Source: Anaeramoeba ignava (Eukaryota; Metamonada; Anaeramoebidae). Taken from it: a stretch of DNA of 64,000 nt. Shown here piece after piece: positions 1-10,360 of this stretch (its first letter is position 1; the number at the start of each line of letters is the position of its first letter). A model generated the notes under the pieces. That model worked only from the letters and a program-made list of their open reading frames with translations. It had not been told where the DNA came from and did not search any database. The stretch lies in contig JAPDFW010000080.1 of assembly GCA_028826165.1 (NCBI GenBank), forward strand, positions 206,001 to 270,000, read 5' to 3'. A program made the position numbers and the translations under genes.

Positions 1-166
1 AAAATTAAAATCAAATTTAAAATTAAAATTAAAATTAAAATTAAAATCAAAATTAAAATCAAAATTAAAATTAAAATTAAAATTAAAATTAAAATTAAAA
101 TTAAAATTAAAATTAAAATTAAAATTAAAATTAAAATTAAAATTAAAATTAATATCAAAAAATTAC
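1..166 (-). repeat. AAAATT-repeat intron of the receptor-RasGAP gene, open at window edge
   Basis: The stretch is almost purely AAAATT hexamers with scattered AAAATC variants. On the minus strand it begins with a GTAATT donor immediately after the codon for Glu in the RasGAP domain, and the coding frame hits a stop four codons later. It is therefore read as the 5' part of an intron whose acceptor lies left of the window. Confidence 0.8.
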
Positions 167-3100
167 CTCATAAGCTTTTTGTTTGTTTGTAGTAATAAAA
201 ACTGAAAGATCTTCAAATCCAGCTTCTCTAAAATTAGTTCCATTAGCTACATTCTGAAGAATTTTTGCAACAAGAATCAAATGTCTTCTTGCAGTATCTG
301 ATGGTTTTCTTCTCACAAGTCCATATGATTCAGGGGCAGTAATAGCTGGACAAACAAATCGAAGGAAAAAGAAAGATCCAACTGAAATATTTTTTGATTG
401 TGGAAACTTCTCATTTACATTTTTCTGGAGTAATCGACTAATCTCTCTAAATTCGATAGGAACAAAATCCAAGGATTTGGATAATCGATAAAGAACTTTT
501 TGAGCTGAAAGAAGTAATCTCCATCTATTAACATCAACTGAATTGATTTCTCGATCACTTGAATCATCACTATCATCTGGATTCTTACTCTTATTGTTAT
601 TGTTATTGTTGTTATTGCTTGATTGTAACAACTTTACCTCGCTTACTTCAACTGGATCTGTTAATTCTTTGCAAATTTGATAAATTTCAATTCCAATTGT
701 TTTATAAAGATAAGGAAGTCCATAAAGTTTGGAGTAAATTGCAAGAAATTTACTTGCAAAGCTATTACTTCTGAAAAGTGTTCCTGGATCTGTTATCAAG
801 CCAACCTCATGAATAATTCTTTCTTTGATTAAATCAAGTGCAGAATTTTGGGATTCATTTTCAAGAAGATAAATCAACGCTCGACAAAGAGAATCAGCAT
901 CAGCTGGACGAATCACACTGAATAAAGCTTTGATGACTTTTTTGTCAGGATGAATAACCAATTTGCGAAGTTCTTCCATTCCCGAAAGTTGTTTTTTTTG
1001 TCTTCTTGAGAATTCGGCATCGTAAATATCTCCAAACATATAAGGAGTGAAATCAGGAGGAGGAGGAAGTTTGACTTTGAATTTTCTTTTCATGTAAACA
1101 ACAACAAGAATAGCAATAATAGCCACCGTTCCAAGAGAAACACCCAATCCAACTCCCAAAGCAACTTTGGTATTTGCTTTTGTTTTGGTTGTTTTCGAAT
1201 CACTCCAAGGACCTGCTCCCAGAGGATTCACAGCACAAACTTTGATTGTGTAATCTGTTGAGGCAGAAAGATCACCAAGTGTCATTTGTGTTGCATAAGA
1301 CAACACTTGTGCTGAACCTTTACTTGATTCTTGGTCTATGATGTAATATGATATTTCTGAACCTTGTGGATCTGGTGCATCCCATTGAACTGATACTGTA
1401 GTATCGCTTGATGATTCCACTTTCAATCCTGTGACTTCTGTTGGATGTGATGCCGATGTTTTGAAAATAACAGGCTTGCTGAAGTTACTTTGGTAGCCAT
1501 CAAACTCTGATTGAATTTGGATAGTTTGTTCTGTAAATGGTGCCAAGTTATCAATTCTTTTACTTATTGTCATGATTCCTGAATAAGAAATGCTTTCGTT
1601 CACAAGAAGTGTGTACATGTCATTTTCGGAGTTTGGTGGATACCATCCAACATTGATTGATGTGTTTGTTATTTGTTGTGCGTAAATATAGGTAATTGTT
1701 TTTGGAGCAGGTGAACCTGTTGATAAAGAAATGGACACAGCATTTCCATAACCAATTTCGTTATGTGGTTCAACATATACGGTGTATTCAGTTAAATAGG
1801 AAAGGCCTGTGATTGTGAAGGGTGTGGTTGTTGTATTTGCAGTGTTTGTGGAAGAATCTTGTAAATGGATTTTTTCAATTTTTTGGATTTGAAAGGAGGA
1901 TGATGTTGTTGTGTTATTCCAAGAAACTCGATAATAATCAATTTCTGCTCCTCCGTTAGATTTAGGTTCAAGCCATTCCATAACTAATGCATTTCCATCT
2001 GGTGTCCCTGTTAAATTGACAACTTCTGTTGGGAGAACTGGAGGTAATGTTTCAACATAAACACCTTGTCCCAGAGTAGAACTTGGACCTATATCATTAT
2101 ATGCCTTCATACGAACATAGTATTCCCCTGAAAGCAATCCAGTAACATTAAACATTGTGTTGTTATTTGAAGTATTAAGATATGTAACTCCTCCTTTTGA
2201 TACAGAGGTGTACACAATCGTATAAGTAATAATAGAAGAACCTCCTGTATCAGGTTGTTTCCATTCAAGTTCGAATGAAGTTGGTGAATCTGAAGTTGCA
2301 TTCAAAATTTCAACAGTACCTGGTGTTTGTGGATATTCTGTTGTGCCTGAAGTATCAGCTGGAAGTGATTTTCCTACAGAATTAAATGCCCAAACAGTAA
2401 TAGTATATGTTCCAGTAAATAAGCCATCACACACAAATAATATATAATCATTATAATTAATTGATGCTGATGAAGTGTAATTATAGATTGCTCCGTTAGC
2501 TTGATTTTGAGCTGATATATTATACCCCAAAATAGGAGCGCCATTGGGTGAGGAAGGAGCCCAATAAATTGTGATACTTGATGAAGAAGTACCTGTAACT
2601 TGAAGTGAGGAAACTTGAGATGGAACTTCTGCTTCAGCTTCAGTTATACAAAATGTTGTTGCAATTGTTCCATTTCCAGCCTCATTTTGAGCTGTTACAT
2701 TAACAGTATAATTTGAGACTAAAACATTGTTAAAAGTATATTCAGTGTAATTTCCAATTGATACTGAATCAGTTGTTCCATAGGATTCAGATTCATAAGA
2801 AATGAAATATCCTGTGATTTTGCTTCCTCCATTATACAACGGGGGTTCCCAAGTAACATATAGTTGAGAAATCATTGATGAGTTTTGAGTTGCTGTGAGT
2901 GATTGAACTTGAGATGGGGTTGTTGCATTCAATGTTTGAACATCTATTAAATCACTCCTCAAACCTATTCCATGTTTGTTTTGAGCTGCAATTTGAATGG
3001 AATATTCTCCAGACAAAAGACCATCCATCAAATAAGTAGTTTCATTATTGTTAGTTGTGAGGGATTGATTTACTTCATTGAATCCGTAATAGATGATATA

Positions 3101-5901
3101 TTTTTCAATCCAAGCTCCATTTTCATTTGGTGCAATCCAACTCAAAGAAAAATTTGTTGATGTAATATTACTTGAACTAACATTCGTTACTTGTCCAGGA
3201 ACACCTGTTTGTGTTGTTGAAGCGTTAATTTCGTTGCTGTAATTTGAATATCCAATGGAATTATTTGCTCTGACTTTAATTATATAAGTACCACCTGGAA
3301 CAGATAAATTGTATTGAGTAACATAGCTAGTTTCGTTATAGTATTGAGAGTCGCTGATTTCCCTATATGTGATTTCGTAGGCAATAATCGGTCTTCCTCC
3401 ATCTGATACTGGTTCTGACCATATCAAATCAATCCAACTTGTGTCTCCACTTTGTTTGTAAAGATCGATTACTGGAGAAGGTACTTGAGGTTGTTGAGTA
3501 TTAAATGTGAAATTTTGTGATATATCTCCTGATCCATTTATGTTTTCTGCTGATATTCTGATATCATATGTTCCACTCTCAAGATTTGTTAAATTTTTTG
3601 AAGTTGTTATTGATGTCAAAGTTGTCCAATCAGTACATCCTTCTTCACAAAAATAAATAGTGTAATAATTAATCAAAGCTCCATTATTTGAAGGTTCTTC
3701 CCATTCAATGTCCAATGATGTCGATGTTGCTCCAATTAAACTTATATTTGTGATTATTCCTGGTCGTTCTGAGGATGATGTGTTCATTGTTTTGGAAGTA
3801 TAGGAGCTGTAATAACCATTATATGCTCGAATACTGACACTGTATGATCCTGAGAGTAAATTAGTAGCATTGGCTTGGAAAGTGGTATTACTCACATTAA
3901 ATTCTTCTGTGATTTGTCCAACTAATTTGATGTTATATAATAATATTAATTTTCCTCCATTTGATGATGGTTCAGTCCAACTGAAGAGAATACTATCACA
4001 AGTGGAACTTTGTTGTTCTAAGTCAAGAACTGATGATGGACTAATAAACGGTTGTGTATATACTTTAAGTGATTTAGAATATGAACTTGAGTTAGTTGCT
4101 GTGATACTTCGACCAATTACATAATATTCGCCTGAAAGAAGATCTGTTGCTGTGTAACTTGTTGAATTTCCTGTAACATTAACTGATGTGTTTTGCGAGC
4201 CATTTCTCCAATAAATTATTTCATATTCAATGATCTCTTCTCCTCCATCATAAGGATATTTCCAAATAATTTCCCATGATGTTGAAGTGTTTTTGTTTTC
4301 ATGAAATTGAGGAGGATCTGGAGCAACTGGCGGGAGTGTTTTTATTACAATTTCGGTTATTACTCCTGGACCTTGATTGTTTATTCCTTGTATTCTTACC
4401 TTATATGTTCCTGATTTTGTCACATTAACTGGGAGATTTGTATAGTTTGCTGATAAAGTTGAGTGGTTCCAATTATCTGTTCCATTTAGTGCATAGGATA
4501 CTTTATATGAAGTAACTCCAAATTGAGAAGGAGGTTGCCATGTAACTGTGAAATTAGTTGGTCCAATGTATGATGATTGAAAATTGTTTACTTGAGGTGG
4601 GGTACATTGATAACTTCCTTTAAAAAAAAATGAAAATATTTATTTTAATATTCATTTCATGTTTTTGGAAAAATTTTTATTTACCATTATTAGAAGTTGT
4701 ATTAATAGGACAATCAATACATTCAGTGGATGCATAATAAGGAGTATAAGTATTACTAGAACAAGGAGAACAACTTGAAGATTTTATAGTATTGCTATAA
4801 GTACCAGGATCACAAGGAAGACAAGAGCTATTAGTAGCAGAACGGTAATATCCAGCTTGACAAAAACAACTACCAGTAGGATAACAAAATCCACCATTTC
4901 CACATTCTGTACAATTTCCAAGATAACCTTGTGAATAATTACAAGCTGGTCCTGATCTTCCATTTGCAAAATGCTTATAGGCATCGTAAATATTGTCTGC
5001 TCCATTTCCAGCTAAATTAGAAAATATATTTGTGTTTTTAAATGTTATCATTGCTTGTGTTGATGATGAACTCGGTAAATCACAATAAAATCCTCCTCCT
5101 TCGTTAATTGCTCTATTATTAATGATGTTTGTTCCTTCAAAATTTAAATTACATCCTGCATTATAAATTGCTCCTCCATCTATTCCAGTATTATTTTCAA
5201 ATAAACAATTTTTAATAGTTGCAGAATCTTGACCATAACAAGTTAATTGAATTCCACCAGCTATTTTGATTTTGATTTAAATTTTAATTTTAATTTTAAT
5301 TTTAAATTTTAATTTTAATTTTAATTTTAAATTTTAAATTTTAATTTTAATTTTAATTTTAAATTTTAATTTTAATTTTAGAAAAAAATAGTTTACCTTT
5401 ATCATTTCCATCAGTTCCATTTCCTTGACAATTTATTATAGTCAAACCTTCAATTGAAAATGAATGGCCATTTAATGTAAAATTAAAGCAAATTATACCT
5501 CCACCATCAATAATAGTTTTTTCATATCCATCAGTTGAAAATATATTAACAGAGAAACCAGTAAAATTTACACTTTCACTAAGCCAATAATTACCAGGAG
5601 CAACAGAAATATTCAGTTCATTTATGTGATTTATGTAATTATTCTTGCTAATTTCTTTAGCTGCTTTGTTGATTGCTGAAAAAGTTTTGCAAGGTTGAGA
5701 AGCTCTCCTACAATGATTTGAACGTGTCCCACCACTCCATTTTATTGTATCTGTTCCATTGACTGAATTAACATATAAATTTCTAATTTTATTGAAAGAT
5801 TGATATGGAGTTGGAGTTGGACTCCAACCTCCAGACAGAGATTGTGTTGAAGTAAAAGAAAAGAGTAAGATCAAAAAGAAAATTGTTAAGATTTTTAACA
5901 T
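167..5901 (-). CDS. Transmembrane receptor with FN3 repeats and cytoplasmic RasGAP domain (3' end outside window)
   Basis: Predicted surface receptor that would switch off Ras at the plasma membrane. Three exons are visible: 5901-5397, 5260-4685 and 4617-167, about 1844 residues, then an intron running off the left edge. The order is an N-terminal signal peptide (MLKILTIFFLILLFSF), a right-handed beta-helix/pectin-lyase-like region with repeated GG-type turns, a Cys-rich EGF/ephrin-receptor-like stretch (coded at 4700-4990), and about 12 fibronectin type III repeats rich in N-glycosylation sequons. A single TM helix (coded near 1092-1165) is followed by a basic MKRKFKVK stop-transfer and the RasGAP domain. 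RasGAP hallmarks are the arginine-finger segment LFRSNSFASK and the FLRFVCPAI motif. The ectodomain ligand is unknown. Plexins are the familiar transmembrane GAPs, but no Sema or IPT domain is seen here, so similarity would be convergent. The C-terminus is missing only because of the window edge. Confidence 0.88.
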
Positions 5902-7214
5902 TTACTAAATCAAAAAAAAAATAGAAAGAAATATTTTGAAAGATGTAAAAAAAAAACTGAAATTAACATCATGCAAAAAAAAAATTTTTTTTTTTAAATG
6001 ATCAAAAACGAAAAAAACAAAAAACAAAACAAAAACAAAATTTTAAAAAAGAAATTGATTATTAATAAAATCAACTTATATTTGTTTTAAATTAATTGTT
6101 TTTCAGTTTAAAATGATGTTTTAAAATGGTTAATTTGTTTTATTTTTATTTTTATTTTTGGAAAATTGTTTTTGGAAATAAAATAAAAATAAAGGAAAAA
6201 ATTATTAGATTTACCTCATAAAATTTATTTGTAAAAACCCTTTTAAAGATCATTTTCCCATTCAAAAAGAAATTCTATTTAAATTTTTTTCTTCCATTTT
6301 TATCCTTTTATTCTTTTTTCCAATTAAAAATCTTAAAAAATATTTATTTATAAAATAATAATAAAATCAAATAGATTTAATTTAATATTTAATTTAAAAA
6401 TTTATTAAAATAATATTTAAATTAAATTTAATGTTTAAAATAATATTTTAATGTATTAGAAATAAAAATTTTATTAATTAAAAATATCTATTTATAAAAT
6501 AATAATAAAATAAAATAGATTTAATTTAATATTTAATTTAGAAATTTATTTAAAATATTATTTAAATTAAATTTAATGTTTAAAATAATATTTTAATGTA
6601 TTAGAAATTAAAATTTTATTAATTAAAAATATTTATTTATAAAATAATAATAAAATTAAATATATTTAATTTAATACTTAATTTATAAATTTATTTAAAA
6701 TATTATTTAAATTAAATTTAATGTTTAAAATAATATTTTAATGTATTAGAAATTAAAATTTTATTAATTAAAATATCTATTTATAAAATAATAATAAAAT
6801 AAAATAGATTTAATTTAATATTTAATTTAAAAATTTATTTAGAAATATTATTTAAATTAAATTTAATGTTTAAAATAATATTTTTAATGTATTAGAAATT
6901 AAAATTTTATTAATTAAAAATATTTATTTATAAAATAATAATAAAATTAAATAGATTTAATTTAATATTTAATTTAGAAATTTATTTAAAATATTATTTA
7001 AATTAAATTTAATGTTTAAAATAATATTTTAATGTATTAGAAATAAAAATTTTATTAATTAAAAATATTTATTTATAAAATAATAATAAAATTAAATAGA
7101 TTTAATTTAATATTTAATTTAAAAATTTATTTAAAAATATTATTTAAATTAAATTTAATGTTTAGAAAAATATTTTATTGTTTTATTTGGGAAAGAAATG
7201 TAAAAAAAAAAGAT
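5902..7214. other. Intergenic region between receptor-RasGAP promoter and TFIIF beta 3' end
   Basis: No coding gene or RNA gene was recognised. The first 400 bases hold A- and T-rich homopolymer runs expected upstream of the receptor gene. From about 6330 the interval is filled by a 145-bp tandem repeat, described separately. The few open frames here consist of low-complexity codons and lack conserved motifs. Confidence 0.7.
6330..7170. repeat. Six tandem copies of a ~145-bp AT-only satellite-like unit
   Basis: An anchor string TAAAATAATAATAAAAT-like recurs at 6351, 6495, 6640, 6784, 6931 and 7076, giving steps of 144, 145, 144, 147 and 145 bases. Between anchors the order of blocks is the same: AGATTTAATTTAATATTTAA, a run ending ATTTAAATTAAATTTAATG, then AATGTATTAGAAAT and AAATTTTATTAATTAAAA. 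Copies differ by a few substitutions and 1-2 base indels. The unit is far longer than the 6-12 nt repeats found in introns here and is close to nucleosome length. Confidence 0.85.
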
Positions 7215-7871
7215 TCAAATATGTTTAAATTCAGGTTTCAATTCCCAATTATGTTTGAAATCACCCTTTTTATGATAATAAGCAATTTCCCCCAAAACCT
7301 TTTTCAAAAAATCTTCAGGTTGATTTACTTTGGAATTGATTTCATCCAAAGCCCAAAATTCTTTTTGTTTAAAACAATCAAAAAGTTCTTGTCTCAAATC
7401 TTCTTCTTTCATTCTAAATCTACGATTTTGTTTTTTTGTTTTATCTTGGCTTTTTTTCTGAGGCATAACAGGCTTTTCTGTCTCAGGATCAAATTCTGAA
7501 ATTGCTCTTCTTGGTTCTTGAATTTTATTTTTTTGTCGTTGAATTTGTTGAAATTTTTTAAGATTTCCAACAGATAATGAACCCTTGTTTCTAACTGAAC
7601 CAACAAAAGAGAATTCCTTTGTCTTTGTATTTTCTGCGACAATATATCCGTCTCTCACGATATCTTGTTCCATTTTGATTTCGTATTTTGTTTTTTCTTG
7701 TTTTTCTTGTGATTCAAGAATTAATGAAAATTCACTTAAATTTTTGTTATATTGAATTGAACCAATTACTGCATTTGGGTTTTTTTCAATTTCTGAACGA
7801 ATAGAATTAGGGATTTTTACTAACAAAATTTTATTATCAATTTGTGATTTTTCAGCAATTTTAAATTCCAT
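7215..7871 (-). CDS. GTF2F2: Transcription initiation factor TFIIF beta subunit (RAP30)
   Basis: Small subunit of TFIIF, which escorts RNA polymerase II into the preinitiation complex in the nucleus. The single-exon frame gives 218 residues from the ATG at 7871, close to the ~250 of animal RAP30. An upstream in-frame Met gives only an improbable Phe/Lys-rich extension. The C-terminal winged-helix region is diagnostic: RMKEEDLRQELFDCFKQKEF is followed by a KQP-like turn (NQPEDFLKKVL), EIAYYHKKGDF and the terminal WELKPEF signature of the family. The N-terminal half has the expected beta-rich dimerisation pattern (LLVKIPNSI, VIGSIQYNK, GYIVAENT, FVGSVRNKGSL). The gene is co-directional with the downstream Rab gene; about 240 bases separate the Rab stop from this start. 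No defect is seen. Confidence 0.9.
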   Translation of the reverse strand: MEFKIAEKSQIDNKILLVKIPNSIRSEIEKNPNAVIGSIQYNKNLSEFSLILESQEKQEKTKYEIKMEQDIVRDGYIVAENTKTKEFSFVGSVRNKGSLSVGNLKKFQQIQRQKNKIQEPRRAISEFDPETEKPVMPQKKSQDKTKKQNRRFRMKEEDLRQELFDCFKQKEFWALDEINSKVNQPEDFLKKVLGEIAYYHKKGDFKHNWELKPEFKHI

Positions 7872-8110
7872 TTTGAAAGAGAAAAATGAAAACTTTTCAA
7901 AAAATAAAAAAAAAAATTTATATTTTTGATAAAAAAAAATCATTCCACTTTTTTCTTTTGAATGAAAAAAAACCTTTTGAATTTTGTTTTTCGATATTTT
8001 TATTTTAATGAGAAGCTTAACAAATAAGTGTTAAATTCTCCAAAAAAATATTTTGAGAAAGAAATATAAAAGAATAAGAGTAAAAAAAGTAAAAAAGTAA
8101 AAGAAAAAAA

Positions 8111-10100
8111 TCAATTGCAACATCCACGCTTTAATTCTTTTCGAGAATGAGCGGATGTTTGTTTTAAATCAATTGTAGTTTTTGATTTAGACTGATTTTC
8201 TGTTAAATCGTTTTGTTCTTTTCGGTTTAAAATATCTTTTGTAATTGAAAGAAAAGATTCTTCAACATTTATATTATCTTTTGCAGAAGTTTCAAAAAAA
8301 GGAATTCCAATTTCTTCTGCTAGTTCAATTCCTTTTGATGTTTCAATTTTTCTTCCTTCTTTCATATCTATTTTATTTCCTAATAAAATTTTACTGACAT
8401 TTTCATTTGCATTCATTTGAATATTTTTTAACCAATTTGAAATATTTCCAAATGAGTTTGCATCTGTTACATCATAAACAAGCATAATTCCCATTGCATT
8501 TCGATAATAAGCTTTTTGTTTTTTTTTTTTAAATTAGTTATTTTTTTTTATAAAATATTTTAGATGTAATTTTGTTTTACCAGCAGTTATTGTTCGGAAT
8601 CTTTCTTGACCTGCTGTATCCTTTATTTTTCGAAATAAATTTTAATTTCAATATCAAAATGAATTTTAATTTCAAAATGAATTTTAATTTTAATTTTAAT
8701 TTTAATTTTGATTTTAATTTTAATTTCAATTTCAAAATGAATTTCAATTTCAATTTTAATTTTAATTTTAATTTTAATTTTAATTTTAATTTTAATTTTA
8801 ATTTTAATTTTAATTTTAATTTTAAAATGAATTTCAATTTTAATTTTAATTTCAAAATGAATTTCAATTTTAATTTCAAAATGAATTTTAATTTCAAAAT
8901 GAATTTCAATTTTAATTTCAAAATGAATTTTAATTTCAAAATGAATTTTAATTTCAAAATGAATTTTAATTTCAAAATGAATTTCAATTTTAAAATGAAT
9001 TTTAATTTCAAAATGAATTTTAATTTCAAAATGAATTTTAATTTTAATTTTAATTTTAATTTTAATTTTAATTTTAATTTTAATTTTAATTTTAATTTTA
9101 ATTTTAATTTTAATTTTAATTTCAATTTTAATTTTAATTTCAAAATGAATTTTAATTTCAAAATCAATTTTAATTTTAATTTTAATTTTAATTTTAATTT
9201 CAATTTTAATTTTAATTTCAAAATGAATTTTAATTTTAATTTTAATTTTAATTTTAATTTTAATTTTAATTTCAAAATGAATTTTAATTTTAATTTTAAT
9301 TTTAATTTCAAAATGAATTTTAATTTCAAAATGAATTTTAATTTTAATTTTAATTTTAATTTTAATTTCAATTTTAATTTTAATTTCGAAATGAATTTTA
9401 ATTTCAATTTCAATATCAAAATGAATTTTAATTTTAATTTTAATTTTAATTTTAATTTCAAAATGAATTTTAATTTTAATTTAAAAATGAATTTCAATTT
9501 CAAAATGAATTTTAATTTTAATTTAAAAATGAATTTCAATTTCAAAATGAATTTTAATTTCAAAATGAATTTTAATTTTAACTCTCTTGTAATATTAAAA
9601 GGATAATTTCTTTAAATAATAGTCCAAATTTTTGTTTTTTTCTTGATTTAAACTAAAATACCCAAATTTGTAACTTAATTTTTTTATCTTCTAATTCAAT
9701 TAAACGAGTTTTAAAATCAATTCTAAAAGAAAAGAAAAGCAAAAAAAATAATAATAATAATAATAATAAAAAAGAAAAAAAAACGTTTTAAGTAAATAAA
9801 AAGAGCAAATCAAAGAGAAAAATCAAAATAAATTAAAAATACCCAATTGTAGAAATGAAAGTTGGAGAAAATTTATCATCCTAAATTAAAAAATAAATTA
9901 GAAAATAAATTAAAAAATAAATTAGAAAATAAATTAAAAAATAAATTAGAAAATAAATTAAAAAATAAATTAAAAAATTAATTAAAAAATTAATTAAAAA
10001 ATAAAAATACAGAAAAACGGAGGAGAAGTGAAGATTTGCCAACACCACTATCTCCAATCATTAATAAATTAATTAAATAATCATATTCTGAATCTTCCAT
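8111..10100 (-). CDS. Rab family small GTPase (Rab8/Rab1-like)
   Basis: Membrane-trafficking GTPase of 209 residues built from five exons: 10100-10011, 9880-9843, 9722-9662, 8620-8581 and 8511-8111. All junctions are GT-AG and the phases match. G1 is [15 protein letters not shown], the effector loop gives [14 protein letters not shown]3 is [14 protein letters not shown]4 is GNKID and G5 is ETSAKD. The C-terminus ends KRGCCN, a double-cysteine geranylgeranylation site. The IGIDFK and [15 protein letters not shown] segments place it with the Rab1/8/10/13 group, but I cannot assign a subtype. One intron (8621-9661) is expanded to 1041 nt by hexamer repeats and splits the sequence just before DTAGQ. 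The start is 260 bases from the divergent EML gene. Confidence 0.93.
8630..9590. repeat. TTTTAA / AAAATGAATTTC hexamer-dodecamer array inside the Rab intron
   Basis: Almost 1 kb of AATTTT units interspersed with AAAATGAATTTT dodecamers. Because the period is a multiple of three and the units lack stop codons, both strands show long spurious open frames made of Asn-Phe or Leu-Lys repeats. GT and AG boundaries at 9661 and 8621 join conserved Rab codons on either side, so the array is intronic. Confidence 0.92.
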
Positions 10101-10360
10101 TTGATTTTAGATTAAAAAAAAATTTTTTAAATTAAATTAAATTAAATTAAAAAAAAAAAACCGAAATTTTTTTGTTTGTTTTGTTTGTTATAAAAAATCA
10201 AAAAATTAAAGAAAGAATTTAAAGAAAGTTTTTAAAAGATTGGAAAAGCAAATAAAACAAAGAAAATAAAGAAAAAAAATGAAATGAAAAAATATTAAAA
10301 ATTTAAAAAAATTTTTTCATTTTTTTTTCATTTTTTTTTCCCTTTTTATTTTTTCTTTTA
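10101..10360. promoter_or_regulatory. Divergent intergenic promoter region (Rab on -, EML on +)
   Basis: This 260-base gap separates two divergently oriented start codons, so both 5' control regions should lie here. It holds AATTA repeats near 10128-10150, several poly-A and poly-T runs, and a T-rich tract just before the EML ATG. No recognisable core promoter element could be called. Confidence 0.4.

Noticed and set aside
6330-7170. CRISPR-like regular repeats
   Set aside because: The 145-bp units are directly tandem with no unique spacers, and no cas genes are present; the genome is eukaryotic.
8612-8624. GTATCCTTT U12-like donor on the plus strand
   Set aside because: It is the reverse complement of Rab codons for the conserved DTAGQ segment plus the intron acceptor; the gene is on the minus strand.
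8572-9606. Long open frames on both strands coding Asn-Phe or Leu-Lys repeats
   Set aside because: They are stop-free hexamer repeats inside a Rab intron; GT-AG boundaries at 9661 and 8621 join conserved Rab codons.
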